DNA of 64,000 nt from UBA4416 sp038327195 (GCA_038327195.1 JBBQKU010000013.1:1-64000), one strand, 5' to 3'. Positions 35,957 to 44,722 are shown, numbered from the stretch's first letter. A program made the numbers and translations. The notes: generated by a model from the letters alone, not told the origin.

Positions 35957-36452
35957 ATGGAAACTCAAGGAACAAATTTATTTATAGTTGATGATAATCG
36001 ATTATTAGCTACAGATTTAAAACATTATTTACAAAACCGTTTTGGAAATGATTTACAAATATCAACTTTTGATGATGGAGAAAGTTGCTTATTGAGAGTA
36101 AATAATGATACTCATATTGTGATTTTGGATTATTTATTAGAAGGTGAAAATGGACTGGAAATACTAAAGTCAATAAAAAAAAATTAATCCTGATACAGAA
36201 GTTATTATGCTTTCTGGTAAAGAAGATATGGGATTAGCTATTGAAACGTTTAGGGCTGGCGCAAAGGATTATGTTATTAAAGGTTCTAGTTCATGGAAAC
36301 GGATTTCAACTTTAGTAAGCAATATTTTATTAGCTCCAATTAAGGTAATTGTCAGAGAATTTGGCGTTTCAAAATTCGCAGCAATTTTTTTAACCACATT
36401 TATTAGTGTAGGTTTAGTGGTTTTTATTGCCATGCAATTGATGAAATATTAA
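35957..36452 (+). pseudogene. Second response regulator with membrane-anchor tail, frameshifted in an A9 tract
   Basis: A tandem paralogue of the regulator just upstream (same METQG-NLFIVDDNRL start). The frame is open from 35957 to a TAA at 36185-36187, then the homologous protein continues in another frame to 36452. The break is in a run of nine A (36175-36183). With eight A the product would be one 164-residue protein: receiver (Asp12-13, phospho-Asp near 58, Lys in KDYVIK) plus a C-terminal hydrophobic helix (about residues 139-160). It may be a true pseudogene, a sequencing error in a homopolymer, or a gene expressed by transcriptional slippage, since A9 is long enough for that. Confidence 0.85.
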
Positions 36453-36466
36453 TAAAATAATAATAC

Positions 36467-37138
36467 ATGTGTTTTTCAACTGCGGCCAGTTTTATTTCAG
36501 GCACTGTATTAACGGTAATTGGAATAGTTACGATTAAAAAAACCAAGGATATTTCTCATTTAATGTTTGCAGCAATCCCATTTATATTTGCGGCACAGCA
36601 ATTTTCAGAAGGTTTTGTTTGGCTGTCACTATCAGGTTCTAATAATGAGGAAGCGCAGCAAATACCAATCACTATTTTTATGACCATCGCAGTAGCTATC
36701 TGGCCTGCATGGGTGCCAATTTCAATATTTTATATTGAAAAAAAAAGAAATAGAAAGATAATTTTAGGAATATTTTCAGGAATTGGCTTACTAATTTCCA
36801 TTTTTTCCATTTATTATCTTTTAAATTATAAATTTAGCGCCCAAATAACAGCTTATCATATTAAGTATGAATTCAATATTGTATATAAAGGGTATTTAAA
36901 AATATTGATAGGATTAATTTATTTGGTTCCAACAGTTATTTCGCACTTTATTTCAAGTGTAAAAAAAGTAAATATCATGGGGCTTTTAGTAATAACATCA
37001 TATTTAATAACTAGGTTTTTATTTAATGATTATATAATTTCAATGTGGTGCTTTTTTTCGGCCATAATTAGTATTATGATATATTTTATTTTGTTAGAAA
37101 AATCTTCAACAAATGAACATAAATTAATTATTAAATAA
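36467..37138 (+). CDS. DUF6629-family membrane protein
   Basis: A 223-residue integral membrane protein with seven or so hydrophobic helices. It begins MCFSTAASF, the hallmark of DUF6629 (usually MCFSATASF), and has FAAIPFIFAAQQFSEGFVWLS near residue 33. Function unknown. It starts 14 bp after the tail of response regulator 2, so it is probably read from the same message. Confidence 0.82.
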   Translation: MCFSTAASFISGTVLTVIGIVTIKKTKDISHLMFAAIPFIFAAQQFSEGFVWLSLSGSNNEEAQQIPITIFMTIAVAIWPAWVPISIFYIEKKRNRKIILGIFSGIGLLISIFSIYYLLNYKFSAQITAYHIKYEFNIVYKGYLKILIGLIYLVPTVISHFISSVKKVNIMGLLVITSYLITRFLFNDYIISMWCFFSAIISIMIYFILLEKSSTNEHKLIIK

Positions 37139-37180
37139 ATGGTAGCTCGCTAACCGTCGTTACTAAACAAAACTGAAATC

Positions 37181-37244
37181 TGTGAATTGTGTAACTTTTT
37201 TAAATTGTTGTGTAACAATCTTGAACAAATCAGAAGCAACTTTG
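37181..37244 (+). promoter_or_regulatory. Stress-island box 2 (AraC-type regulator, autoregulation candidate)
   Basis: TGTGAAT, N2, TGTAAC, N15, TGTAAC, N20, CAACTTTG (37237-37244). All three upstream elements are perfect here. The start codon TTG follows 24 bp later. An activator bound here would overlap the -33 position. Confidence 0.85.
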
Positions 37245-37268
37245 TATATATAAATTAAAAAAAACTGT

Positions 37269-37829
37269 TTGAAATTATATATCAAATACATGGTTAGCAG
37301 TCGTTGTAAAATGGTTGTAAAAGAAGAGCTAAAAAAACTTGGACTACATTTTATGTTAGTAGATTTGGGAGAAGTTGAAATCATGGAAAATATTAACATG
37401 GAACAGCGCACTCAATTGAAAACAGCCTTATTGGGTTTAGGCCTAGAATTAATGGATGATAAAAGAGCTGTTTTGATAGAAAAAATAAAAAATATTATTA
37501 TTGAAATGATACATCATTCTGACGAGGTTATTAAAGTCAATTTTTCTAATTTTTTGTCTGAAAAAATGAATCATGATTATACATATTTATCAAATTTATT
37601 TTCAGAAGTTCAAGGAACAACCATTGAGCAGTTTTTGATTTCGCATAAAATCGAACGAATAAAAGAGTTGATTATTTATGGTGAATTAAATATAACAGAA
37701 ATTGCATGGAAAATGAATTACAGCAGTGTTGCACATCTTTCAAACCAATTCAAAAAGATGACAGGCCTTTCCCCTTCGCATTTTAAAAAATTGAAAGACA
37801 AAAGAAGGAGTCCGTTGGAAGAAATTTGA
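37269..37829 (+). CDS. AraC-family transcriptional regulator
   Basis: A 186-residue protein with a C-terminal AraC/XylS double helix-turn-helix (about residues 88-180): YTYLSNLFSEVQGTTIEQFLISHKIERIKELI, then LNITEIAWKMNYSSVAHLSNQFKKMTGLSPSHFKKL, holding both recognition helices. The N-terminal 85 residues are not a cupin or sensor fold that I recognise; MKLYIKYMVS...CKMVVKEEL looks like a short ferredoxin-like domain and recurs in Bacteroidota homologues, which supports the TTG start at 37269. Its own promoter has the island box, so it probably regulates itself and the other box genes. Confidence 0.88.
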   Translation: MKLYIKYMVSSRCKMVVKEELKKLGLHFMLVDLGEVEIMENINMEQRTQLKTALLGLGLELMDDKRAVLIEKIKNIIIEMIHHSDEVIKVNFSNFLSEKMNHDYTYLSNLFSEVQGTTIEQFLISHKIERIKELIIYGELNITEIAWKMNYSSVAHLSNQFKKMTGLSPSHFKKLKDKRRSPLEEI

Positions 37830-37898
37830 AATTAATAATTTTACGTATCCTGTATTCAGTATGATATAGGTTTATATCTCTACAATAATTAAGTAAAA

Positions 37899-40514
37899 AT
37901 GGCGAAAAGAAAAAATATAGATGAGTTGGTTATCGCTAACAAAGAACTTGCCTTTCAAGATGAAGAAAAGGAAAAGCGGGCAGCTGAATTGGTTATCGCA
38001 AATAAGGAACTAGCTTTTCAGAACAACGAAAAAGGAAAAAGAGCAGATGAGTTAGTTATTGCAAACAAGGAATTAGCTTTTCAAAATAATGAAAAGGAAA
38101 AGCGAGCAGATGAATTAGTTATAGCAAATAAGGAATTGGCTTTTCAAAACCACGAAAAAGAAAAACGTGCGGAAGAATTAAGTATTGCAAATAAGGAATT
38201 AGCTTTTCAAAATAATGAAAAAGAGAAACGCGCAGAAGAATTAAGTATTGCGAATAAGGAACTGGCATTTCAAAATAATGAAAAGGAAAAACGAGCTGAA
38301 GAGTTAAGTATAGCGAATAAAGAGCTTGCATTTCAAAATAATGAAAAAGAAAAGCGTGCGGCTGAATTATTTATTGCTAATAAGGAATTAGTATTTCAAA
38401 CAGGAGAAAAGGAAAAGCGTGCAGCTGAATTAGTTATTGCTGATAAAGAACTTGAATATCAAAATAAAGAGAAAGAAAAACGTGAAATTGTCAATAAAGA
38501 ATTAGAGGCATATAGTTATTCTGCAAAACTTGCTTCCCAATATTCTCTCAGTTTAATAGAGGCAAGTAGAGATCCTTTAATTACTATCAGTATTGAAGGA
38601 AAGATTACTGACATGAATCAGGCAACAGCAAATATTACAGGGTTAACTCGTGAAAAATTGACGGGTACTGATTTCTTTGATTATTTTACAGAACCACAAA
38701 AAGCACGCGAAGTTTATCAAGAAGTTTTTGCAAAGAGCTCAGTTGCCGATTACCCCTTAACAATAAAACATAAAGCCGGAAAGCTGACAGATGTTTTATT
38801 TAACGGTTCAGTTTATAAAGATGATAATGGAATGGTATTAGGCGTTGTAATTGTTGCAAGAGACGTTACAGAACAAAAAAAAATTGCCACGGAATTAACT
38901 GAGGCTAAAATTTTTGCTGAGTTTGCAACAGAAATTGCTGAGGAAGCGAAAATAAAAGCTGAAAGTGCAACATTAATTGCTGAAAATGCGGTAAAGGCGA
39001 AACAGCAATTTTTGTCGAATATGAGCCACGAGATTCGTACACCAATGAATGCAATTATTGGATTTACAAAAGTGGTACTTAAAACAAATTTAACTATTAA
39101 GCAAAAAGAATACCTAAACGCTATTAAAACAAGTGGAGACGCATTAATTGTTTTGATTAATGATATTCTTGATTTGGCAAAAGTTGATGCTGGAAAAATG
39201 ACTTTTGAAAAAACACCTTTTAAAATGGCTTCTTCAATAGCAGCCATGCTTCATTTATTTGAAACAAAAATTCAGGAAAAGAATTTGAGTTTAATTAAGG
39301 AGTATGATGAAACTATACCAGAGGTGCTTGTTGGTGACCCAGTTCGATTACATCAGGTTATATTAAATTTGGTAAGCAATGCTGTAAAATTTACTACACA
39401 TGGAAAAATAGTAGTAAGTGTAAAATTAATTGCTCAAAATGAAGAAACTGTAACGATTGAATTTGCAGTATCTGACACTGGAATTGGGATTGCTGAAAAT
39501 AAAATAAAAAATATATTCGACGATTTTCAGCAAGCAACTAGTGGAACATCTAGGCTATACGGAGGTACTGGATTAGGACTTGCAATTGTTAAACAATTAG
39601 TGGAGCCACAAGGTGGCAGTATAAGTGTGCAGAGTAAAATTCATGAAGGTTCAACATTTAGTTTTATTTTAAATTTTCAAAAAACAAAAGTAAATGCTGA
39701 ATTAGAAACTGAAATTACAGAATGGAATGATGAGGTTAAAAATATAAATGTATTAGTTGTTGAAGATATTGCGCTAAATCAATTATTAATGAAAACGCTA
39801 TTGGATGATTTTGGATTTGAACTTGATATTGCTGGAAATGGAAAAATTGCAATTGAAAAATTGAAAGAGAAGTCATATGACATTATCTTAATGGACTTAC
39901 AGATGCCTGAAATGAATGGTTTTGAAGCAACAGAGTATATCCGAAAAACTATGAATTCTAAAATCCCAATTATTGCCTTAACTGCTGATGTTACAACAGT
40001 TGATCAAGAGAAGTGCAAATTAGTAGGGATGAATGATTATATTGCTAAGCCTGTTGATGAAAGAATATTATACACCAAAATCATTAGTTTAGTTAAGAAG
40101 CCAGATGCTCCTGAATTAAAAAAAAGAGTGGAAGAAGTGAAAATCGAAAATATGAAATTCACTGATTTAAGTTATTTATTAAATCGCACAAAATCTAATA
40201 ATGTATTAATGATGGAAATGATATCACTGTATTTAGAACAAACTCCATCATTAATAAAAACAATGCAAGATAGCTTAAATGATGAAAACTGGGATTTATT
40301 ACAAAATTCAGTTCATAAGATGATACCTTCTTTTTCAATAATGGGAATTAGTAAAGATTATGAAAATATAGCAAAAAAAATTCATGAATTCGCTAGCACA
40401 CAAAAAATGGTAAATGGAATTCAAGACTTAGTTTTTCAACTAAGTGATGTTTGTTCGAAAGCTTGTATTGAATTAGAAGAAGAATTTAACAGATTAAAAA
40501 GTATAACAAAATGA
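37899..40514 (+). CDS. Hybrid histidine kinase with nine 21-residue N-terminal repeats, PAS, REC and HPt
   Basis: An 871-residue cytoplasmic sensor. Residues 9-196 are nine tandem copies of ELxIANKELAFQnnEKEKRA, a charged helix likely to form a long coiled coil. Then come a PAS domain (about 213-330, ending in VIVARDVTEQKK), a second helical linker, the dimerisation domain with His377 (NMSHEIRTPMNA), an ATPase domain (NLVSNAVKFT, GTGLGLAIVK), a receiver with Asp666 (ILMDLQMPEMNG) and an HPt domain with His806 (SVHKMIP). All phosphorelay residues are present. There are no membrane segments. It overlaps the next regulator by 4 bp (ATGA), so the two are partners. Confidence 0.92.
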   Translation: MAKRKNIDELVIANKELAFQDEEKEKRAAELVIANKELAFQNNEKGKRADELVIANKELAFQNNEKEKRADELVIANKELAFQNHEKEKRAEELSIANKELAFQNNEKEKRAEELSIANKELAFQNNEKEKRAEELSIANKELAFQNNEKEKRAAELFIANKELVFQTGEKEKRAAELVIADKELEYQNKEKEKREIVNKELEAYSYSAKLASQYSLSLIEASRDPLITISIEGKITDMNQATANITGLTREKLTGTDFFDYFTEPQKAREVYQEVFAKSSVADYPLTIKHKAGKLTDVLFNGSVYKDDNGMVLGVVIVARDVTEQKKIATELTEAKIFAEFATEIAEEAKIKAESATLIAENAVKAKQQFLSNMSHEIRTPMNAIIGFTKVVLKTNLTIKQKEYLNAIKTSGDALIVLINDILDLAKVDAGKMTFEKTPFKMASSIAAMLHLFETKIQEKNLSLIKEYDETIPEVLVGDPVRLHQVILNLVSNAVKFTTHGKIVVSVKLIAQNEETVTIEFAVSDTGIGIAENKIKNIFDDFQQATSGTSRLYGGTGLGLAIVKQLVEPQGGSISVQSKIHEGSTFSFILNFQKTKVNAELETEITEWNDEVKNINVLVVEDIALNQLLMKTLLDDFGFELDIAGNGKIAIEKLKEKSYDIILMDLQMPEMNGFEATEYIRKTMNSKIPIIALTADVTTVDQEKCKLVGMNDYIAKPVDERILYTKIISLVKKPDAPELKKRVEEVKIENMKFTDLSYLLNRTKSNNVLMMEMISLYLEQTPSLIKTMQDSLNDENWDLLQNSVHKMIPSFSIMGISKDYENIAKKIHEFASTQKMVNGIQDLVFQLSDVCSKACIELEEEFNRLKSITK
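37923..38487 (+). repeat. 63-bp coding tandem repeat, nine units
   Basis: The DNA behind the 21-residue protein repeats. Units differ mainly at third codon positions (for example GAACTT, GAATTA, GAGCTT for Glu-Leu), so the array is old and under protein-level selection rather than a fresh expansion; units 5-7 are identical in protein except the last residue. Copy number may vary between strains. Confidence 0.9.
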
Positions 40515-40942
40515 ACAACGAAAAAATAAAACTATTCTTAGTAGATGATGATGCCGTGTTTTTAAAATCATTAGAAATTGAATTTTTACAGCATGCTGAT
40601 TTTGAAGTAGAAACTTATTCTACAGGAGAATTTTGTGTGAAAAATTTATCCCATAATCCGGATGTAATTATTTTGGATTATCATTTAGATGGGATTGAAA
40701 AAACTGCAATGAACGGAATGGAAACATTGGATAAAATTAAGGCTTTTAATGATGACATACCTGTTGTAATGTTGTCTTCACAAGATAAAATAGAAATCGC
40801 AATAGACTGTATGCATCATAAAGCATTTGATTATGTAGTGAAAAGTGAAACAGCATTTGTTAGATTACAAAAAATTTTTACTACAATTTTTCAATATAAA
40901 AAAATGGAAAAAGAATTAAGTTGGTATATGGATAGAATGTAA
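40511..40942 (+). CDS. Stand-alone response regulator receiver, partner of the hybrid kinase
   Basis: A 143-residue CheY-like receiver: acidic pocket Asp12-Asp14, phospho-acceptor Asp56 (VIILDYHLDG), Ser in VVMLSS, Lys in FDYVVK. A short helical tail (YKKMEKELSWYMDRM) replaces an output domain. Start overlaps the kinase stop by 4 bp, meaning translational coupling and strongly suggesting that it receives phosphate from the HPt domain. Between 40943 and 41388 there is only a decayed regulator. Confidence 0.92.
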   Translation: MNNEKIKLFLVDDDAVFLKSLEIEFLQHADFEVETYSTGEFCVKNLSHNPDVIILDYHLDGIEKTAMNGMETLDKIKAFNDDIPVVMLSSQDKIEIAIDCMHHKAFDYVVKSETAFVRLQKIFTTIFQYKKMEKELSWYMDRM

Positions 40943-41061
40943 TGTATTTAAAGTGAGGCTTCTTTCAAATATTTTTTCTTATTAGTTTATATTCTTAAAA
41001 TAAGTAATGAAATTGTAAAAAATACTTCTGAAAATAATATAATATCTAAACTCAATTAAAT

Positions 41062-41346
41062 AATTTTAAACGGCGAAATCAGAAATAGCCATTGCAACTT
41101 AAAACCAGTTGCTTCTAAGATAATAACTATTGAAAATTGTTTTCCGCCTAGTTTACTTATATGTGATGTGTTAATGCCAGAAATCGATGGACATTAATTA
41201 TTAAAAATATATTCCATTTGAATCTGCCTTTTCGAGTTCCATTTATATTTAGCACCACACTTCCTGAAAAAATTGATAGGATTGATACTTTAAAATTTGG
41301 AGTTGATGATTATACTGTTAAACTATATGAATTAGTTGAACTATAG
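41062..41346 (+). pseudogene. Decayed response regulator receiver
   Basis: Two frames read as one receiver domain. LLICDVLMPEIDG (around 41152-41190) has the phospho-Asp and the MPxxDG turn and hits a stop at once. After a frame change, VPFIFSTTLPEKIDRIDTL and FGVDDYTVKLYELVEL continue to a TAG at 41344; the invariant Lys-Pro is now Lys-Leu. A poor copy of the island box can be traced at 41005-41040 (TAATGAA, N2, TGTAAA). The gene is dead in this form and was probably a further paralogue of the regulators nearby. Confidence 0.75.
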
Positions 41347-41388
41347 AAAATAATAGAAATGTGGATTGATAAATAATCTACATTTTTT

Positions 41389-43026
41389 TTATTTTTTATT
41401 TTCTCTCAATATGGTTGGTTCAACACCGCTCAGTATTGATAGAATGGTGTAATTTAAAAAAAAACGATATGGATTATGATCCATTTTAATTTTTGATATT
41501 CTTAAATTACCTCCAATTTCAGGATTACTTTCAAATATTTTGAAATTATTTGCAACCAATGATTTGATTTTTTGACTTATTCCATTTTTATTATTAAACT
41601 TATTAAGCATTTCAACTTTTAAACCATGATATTTAAATTTCATTGTACCATATGCGTATTTTTCTTCCGCGGTAAATGAAAAATTGAGGTAATCAATAAC
41701 GCCACTTCTAAATTGCAGATTCTTTACAGGAATAATAATGGAGTTAAAAGATGATAAAGTCATTTTGGTAAGATTTCCAGAACAAGAAAAATGTTCTTTA
41801 GTAAAATTTAGAGGAAAATTGTATTTTATATTGAATTTTCCCTTATTCATAATATATCCACTTGCCTTTGCTTCTATACTTTGATTTTCTGAGGTTAAGC
41901 TGGAGTCATTTTGAATTCCAGTAACTATAACATCGAAATTATTTATTGAAATTTTACCCGTTGAAAAGGCGTGAGGGTGGATAGCTTCAAAAATAATTTT
42001 GCTGTTTTTCATTTCAATGGTATCTATTGAAATTTGAAATGGAACACTTTTAATCATAACTTGGATCGAAGGACGTATAATCTTTGCTAGCGGTAATCGG
42101 TTATCTCTATAAACATCAATATTGCATCCAGATAATCCAATCTTATTAATAATCATTATTTTTTTATCTAACATTAATTTATAATTAATATTTGAAATTA
42201 TTATTTTGCTAAATTCTGTTTCAACTCTACTTGTTTGCCTCCCCGCTTTTTTAGCAAAATCATTTTTGCTATAATTTGGAATCAACTTTAAAGAGTCAAA
42301 TATCATGATTGATTTATTATAATCTACAAATAATTTTTTAGATTTTATAGTGTATAAACTATCGTTTCCAATATTGCATTTGAAATTATCCATAATAATT
42401 TCAAATTTTTCAAAAGCAATCGCTTCACTTATTTTTGTTTTTGATAAATCAATATGTATGTTTTCGCAATTTAAATGATTAGTTAGAGAATTGAATATTG
42501 GAATTTCTCCATCTTCATTATGTAAAATTTTGAATTTTAAGTTTTTAATATTAAGGTGATTTATTAGAATAGATTTTATTAATGACCTGTTTTTTTTGTT
42601 CGTTGGATTAGAATGTAATCCTTTGTTTTTTGTTTGATTAGAGCCGAGATAAATAATTAATTCCGGCTCGATAAAATCTAGAGAGTAAATATTAATTTTA
42701 CGTTCTAATATATATTTAACTATTGATAAATCATTAATTTTTAAAGATTTGACATTAAATAAAAGATATTTATTTGACGTTTTTTCTTTTTTAAATGGCT
42801 CAATTGTGAAATTGGTTACCTTAATAGAATATGAAAATAAGTCCACATTTAGTTCATCCAAGTTTAATTTATATTCATGATTTGATGATTCATAAACATA
42901 AGTTTTTATATTCTTAATAATGCTTTTATTAAAATATATATTTAAAATAAAGGCTGGAATAACCAAAACAATAAGTATGGAAATCAAAATATAACTCGTT
43001 ATTCGAATAGGTTTTGTGTTGAACAT
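41389..43026 (-). CDS. Membrane-anchored AsmA/DUF748-like protein
   Basis: A 545-residue protein with one N-terminal membrane helix (residues about 10-29) and a long beta-rich periplasmic part. Repeated segments of the form I-x-x-L-x-I-x-N-L-x-F describe strands interleaved with polar turns, like AsmA, TamB and DUF748 proteins that form lipid-transport grooves. No catalytic motif. It is the only long minus-strand gene inside the stress island and has no box; it is divergent from the AI-2E-type permease gene. Confidence 0.55.
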   Translation of the reverse strand: MFNTKPIRITSYILISILIVLVIPAFILNIYFNKSIIKNIKTYVYESSNHEYKLNLDELNVDLFSYSIKVTNFTIEPFKKEKTSNKYLLFNVKSLKINDLSIVKYILERKINIYSLDFIEPELIIYLGSNQTKNKGLHSNPTNKKNRSLIKSILINHLNIKNLKFKILHNEDGEIPIFNSLTNHLNCENIHIDLSKTKISEAIAFEKFEIIMDNFKCNIGNDSLYTIKSKKLFVDYNKSIMIFDSLKLIPNYSKNDFAKKAGRQTSRVETEFSKIIISNINYKLMLDKKIMIINKIGLSGCNIDVYRDNRLPLAKIIRPSIQVMIKSVPFQISIDTIEMKNSKIIFEAIHPHAFSTGKISINNFDVIVTGIQNDSSLTSENQSIEAKASGYIMNKGKFNIKYNFPLNFTKEHFSCSGNLTKMTLSSFNSIIIPVKNLQFRSGVIDYLNFSFTAEEKYAYGTMKFKYHGLKVEMLNKFNNKNGISQKIKSLVANNFKIFESNPEIGGNLRISKIKMDHNPYRFFLNYTILSILSGVEPTILRENKK

Positions 43027-43100
43027 TTAGTAAATGATGTAACTAAAAAATTATTTATCTTTACAAAGATACTTTTTCAGGATATTTATTTTATTTAAAG

Positions 43101-43165
43101 TACTAATTATGTTAATATTTTTTAAAACTATGTATAAGTATAAAATTGAATGTTCCCCATCTTTG
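43101..43165 (+). promoter_or_regulatory. Stress-island box 3 (AI-2E-type permease)
   Basis: TACTAAT, N2, TGTTAA, N15, TGTATA, N21, CATCTTTG (43158-43165). Half-sites are weak but all spacings are kept. The ATG is 23 bp downstream. Confidence 0.6.
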
Positions 43166-43188
43166 TTAAAAAATCACTATATTAAATT

Positions 43189-44280
43189 ATGAATTTCACA
43201 TCAATTTCTGTTATAAAAAAAATGCTCGTTTTATTTTTGGTAATTTTAGGCCTTTATTATGCGAAAGATTTTTTAATTCCATTAGCAATTGCAGCTGTTA
43301 TTGCTACTTTATTTCTACCATTTTGTAAATGGATGGAATCAAAAAAAATTGGTAGAGGTATAGCAACACTTATCAGCGTTATAGCTTTATTGTTATTTAT
43401 GATTAGCATACTTACATTACTTATATGGCAAGTTTCTTTACTGACTAATGATTTTGAATTATTAAAACAAAGATTTGTTGATACAAGTGAACATATACAA
43501 GAGTATATATTTGACCAATTTGGAATTACAGCAGAGAAGCAAACACAAATAATAAAATCTCAGCAGTTATCTGTAACAAAACTAATCCCAGGCTTAGTAG
43601 GGTCTTTGACATCAAATTTTGCCAGTTTAATCTTGACTTTAGTTTATATTTTCTGTTTGATTTATTATAGAGGACACATTAAGCAGTTTTTGCTTAAATT
43701 ATCTGTTGATTCTCAAAGACATGAAACTGAAAAAGTTATTTATAGAGTTGCTCAAGTATCACAGCAGTATTTATTAGGGTTGTCTAAAATGATTTTTTTA
43801 TTATGGATTATGTATGGAATTGGTTTTTCAATTATTGGTGTAAAAAACGCAATTTTTTTCGCTATTCTTTGTGGCCTTTTAGAAATTGTCCCTTTTATTG
43901 GAAACATCACAGGTACCCTAATTACTGTTTTAATTGCCACAATACAAGGTGCTAGTCCAGCTATGTTACTTGGCATTATTGGAACTTACGGATTAGTTCA
44001 ATTTATACAGGGCTGGGTTTTAGAGCCAATAATTGTTGGTTCTCAGGTCAAAATAAATCCAATGTTTACGATTATAGCATTGGTAATAGGAGAGCTAATA
44101 TGGGGAATTCCTGGGATTTTTTTAGCCATACCTATTATTGCCATGTTTAAAATTATTTGTGATCATATTGAGCCTTTAAAGCCATATGGTTTTTTAATTT
44201 CTGAAATTGAAACGTCAAAGGCGAAAATAAGTTTCACAAAAAAAATTATTAAATGGTATAAAAGTAAAATTTCTCACTAA
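43189..44280 (+). CDS. AI-2E family transporter (PerM-like permease)
   Basis: A 363-residue integral membrane protein with eight predicted helices: two at the start (residues about 8-45), a long soluble loop (90-140), and five or six towards the end. The late region GLLEIVPFIGNITGTLITVLIA and the last-third sequence WVLEPIIVGSQVKINPMFTI are the family hallmarks. Family members include AI-2 exporters and Na+/H+ antiporters; substrate here unknown. Carries the island box, so probably stress-induced. Confidence 0.9.
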   Translation: MNFTSISVIKKMLVLFLVILGLYYAKDFLIPLAIAAVIATLFLPFCKWMESKKIGRGIATLISVIALLLFMISILTLLIWQVSLLTNDFELLKQRFVDTSEHIQEYIFDQFGITAEKQTQIIKSQQLSVTKLIPGLVGSLTSNFASLILTLVYIFCLIYYRGHIKQFLLKLSVDSQRHETEKVIYRVAQVSQQYLLGLSKMIFLLWIMYGIGFSIIGVKNAIFFAILCGLLEIVPFIGNITGTLITVLIATIQGASPAMLLGIIGTYGLVQFIQGWVLEPIIVGSQVKINPMFTIIALVIGELIWGIPGIFLAIPIIAMFKIICDHIEPLKPYGFLISEIETSKAKISFTKKIIKWYKSKISH

Positions 44281-44335
44281 TTTTTATATCAGTTTTTTTT
44301 AAATTAAAATTTTAAAATAAACTAAATTAGTAGTA

Positions 44336-44400
44336 AGTGAATATTGCAATAATAGGAAATAATTATATAATACTTTCTCAAAATTTAGTTGTCACCTTTG
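44336..44400 (+). promoter_or_regulatory. Stress-island box 4 (85-residue protein)
   Basis: AGTGAAT, N2, TGCAAT, N15, TATAAT, N21, CACCTTTG (44393-44400). The bases after the -7 element (TATCGT) are the same as after box 6. The ATG is 41 bp downstream. Confidence 0.7.
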
Positions 44401-44441
44401 TATCGTTATGAAAATGTATTCATAATTTAAAACTTAACAAC

Positions 44442-44699
44442 ATGTCAAATACTGAAACAACACCGAAAAAAGAAACTCCATTATTTACTCCAGAAGCTAG
44501 TAAAATTGCTGTTGAAAACCACAAAAAAACTGTTACTCATTTAGAAGCAGCAGCAAAAAGTCACACTGAAGCAATTAAGCATCATGAAGAAAAAAATGAA
44601 GAAAAAGCAGCAAAAAGCACAATAGTTGCTCATGGTCATTTGTCATTAGCTAATGATGCACACAAAGAAATTTCTAAACAACATGCTTTAAATAAATAA
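44442..44699 (+). CDS. Small helical His/Lys/Glu-rich protein, function unknown
   Basis: An 85-residue soluble protein with no cysteine. Two long charged helices dominated by Ala, Glu, His, Lys (AVENHKKTVTHLEAAAKSHTEAIK, then KSTIVAHGHLSLANDAHKEI) and nine His residues. It has the feel of a small stress or metal-related protein widespread in Bacteroidota, but I do not recognise a named family. It is a single gene with its own box and a strong terminator. Confidence 0.75.
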   Translation: MSNTETTPKKETPLFTPEASKIAVENHKKTVTHLEAAAKSHTEAIKHHEEKNEEKAAKSTIVAHGHLSLANDAHKEISKQHALNK

Positions 44700-44722
44700 G
44701 TTTAAAAAAATTGTTTGAATTT

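Noticed and set aside
38119..38331. Minus-strand open frame within the kinase repeats
   Set aside because: Created by the 63-bp repeat structure read backwards; the plus strand encodes an obvious protein repeat.
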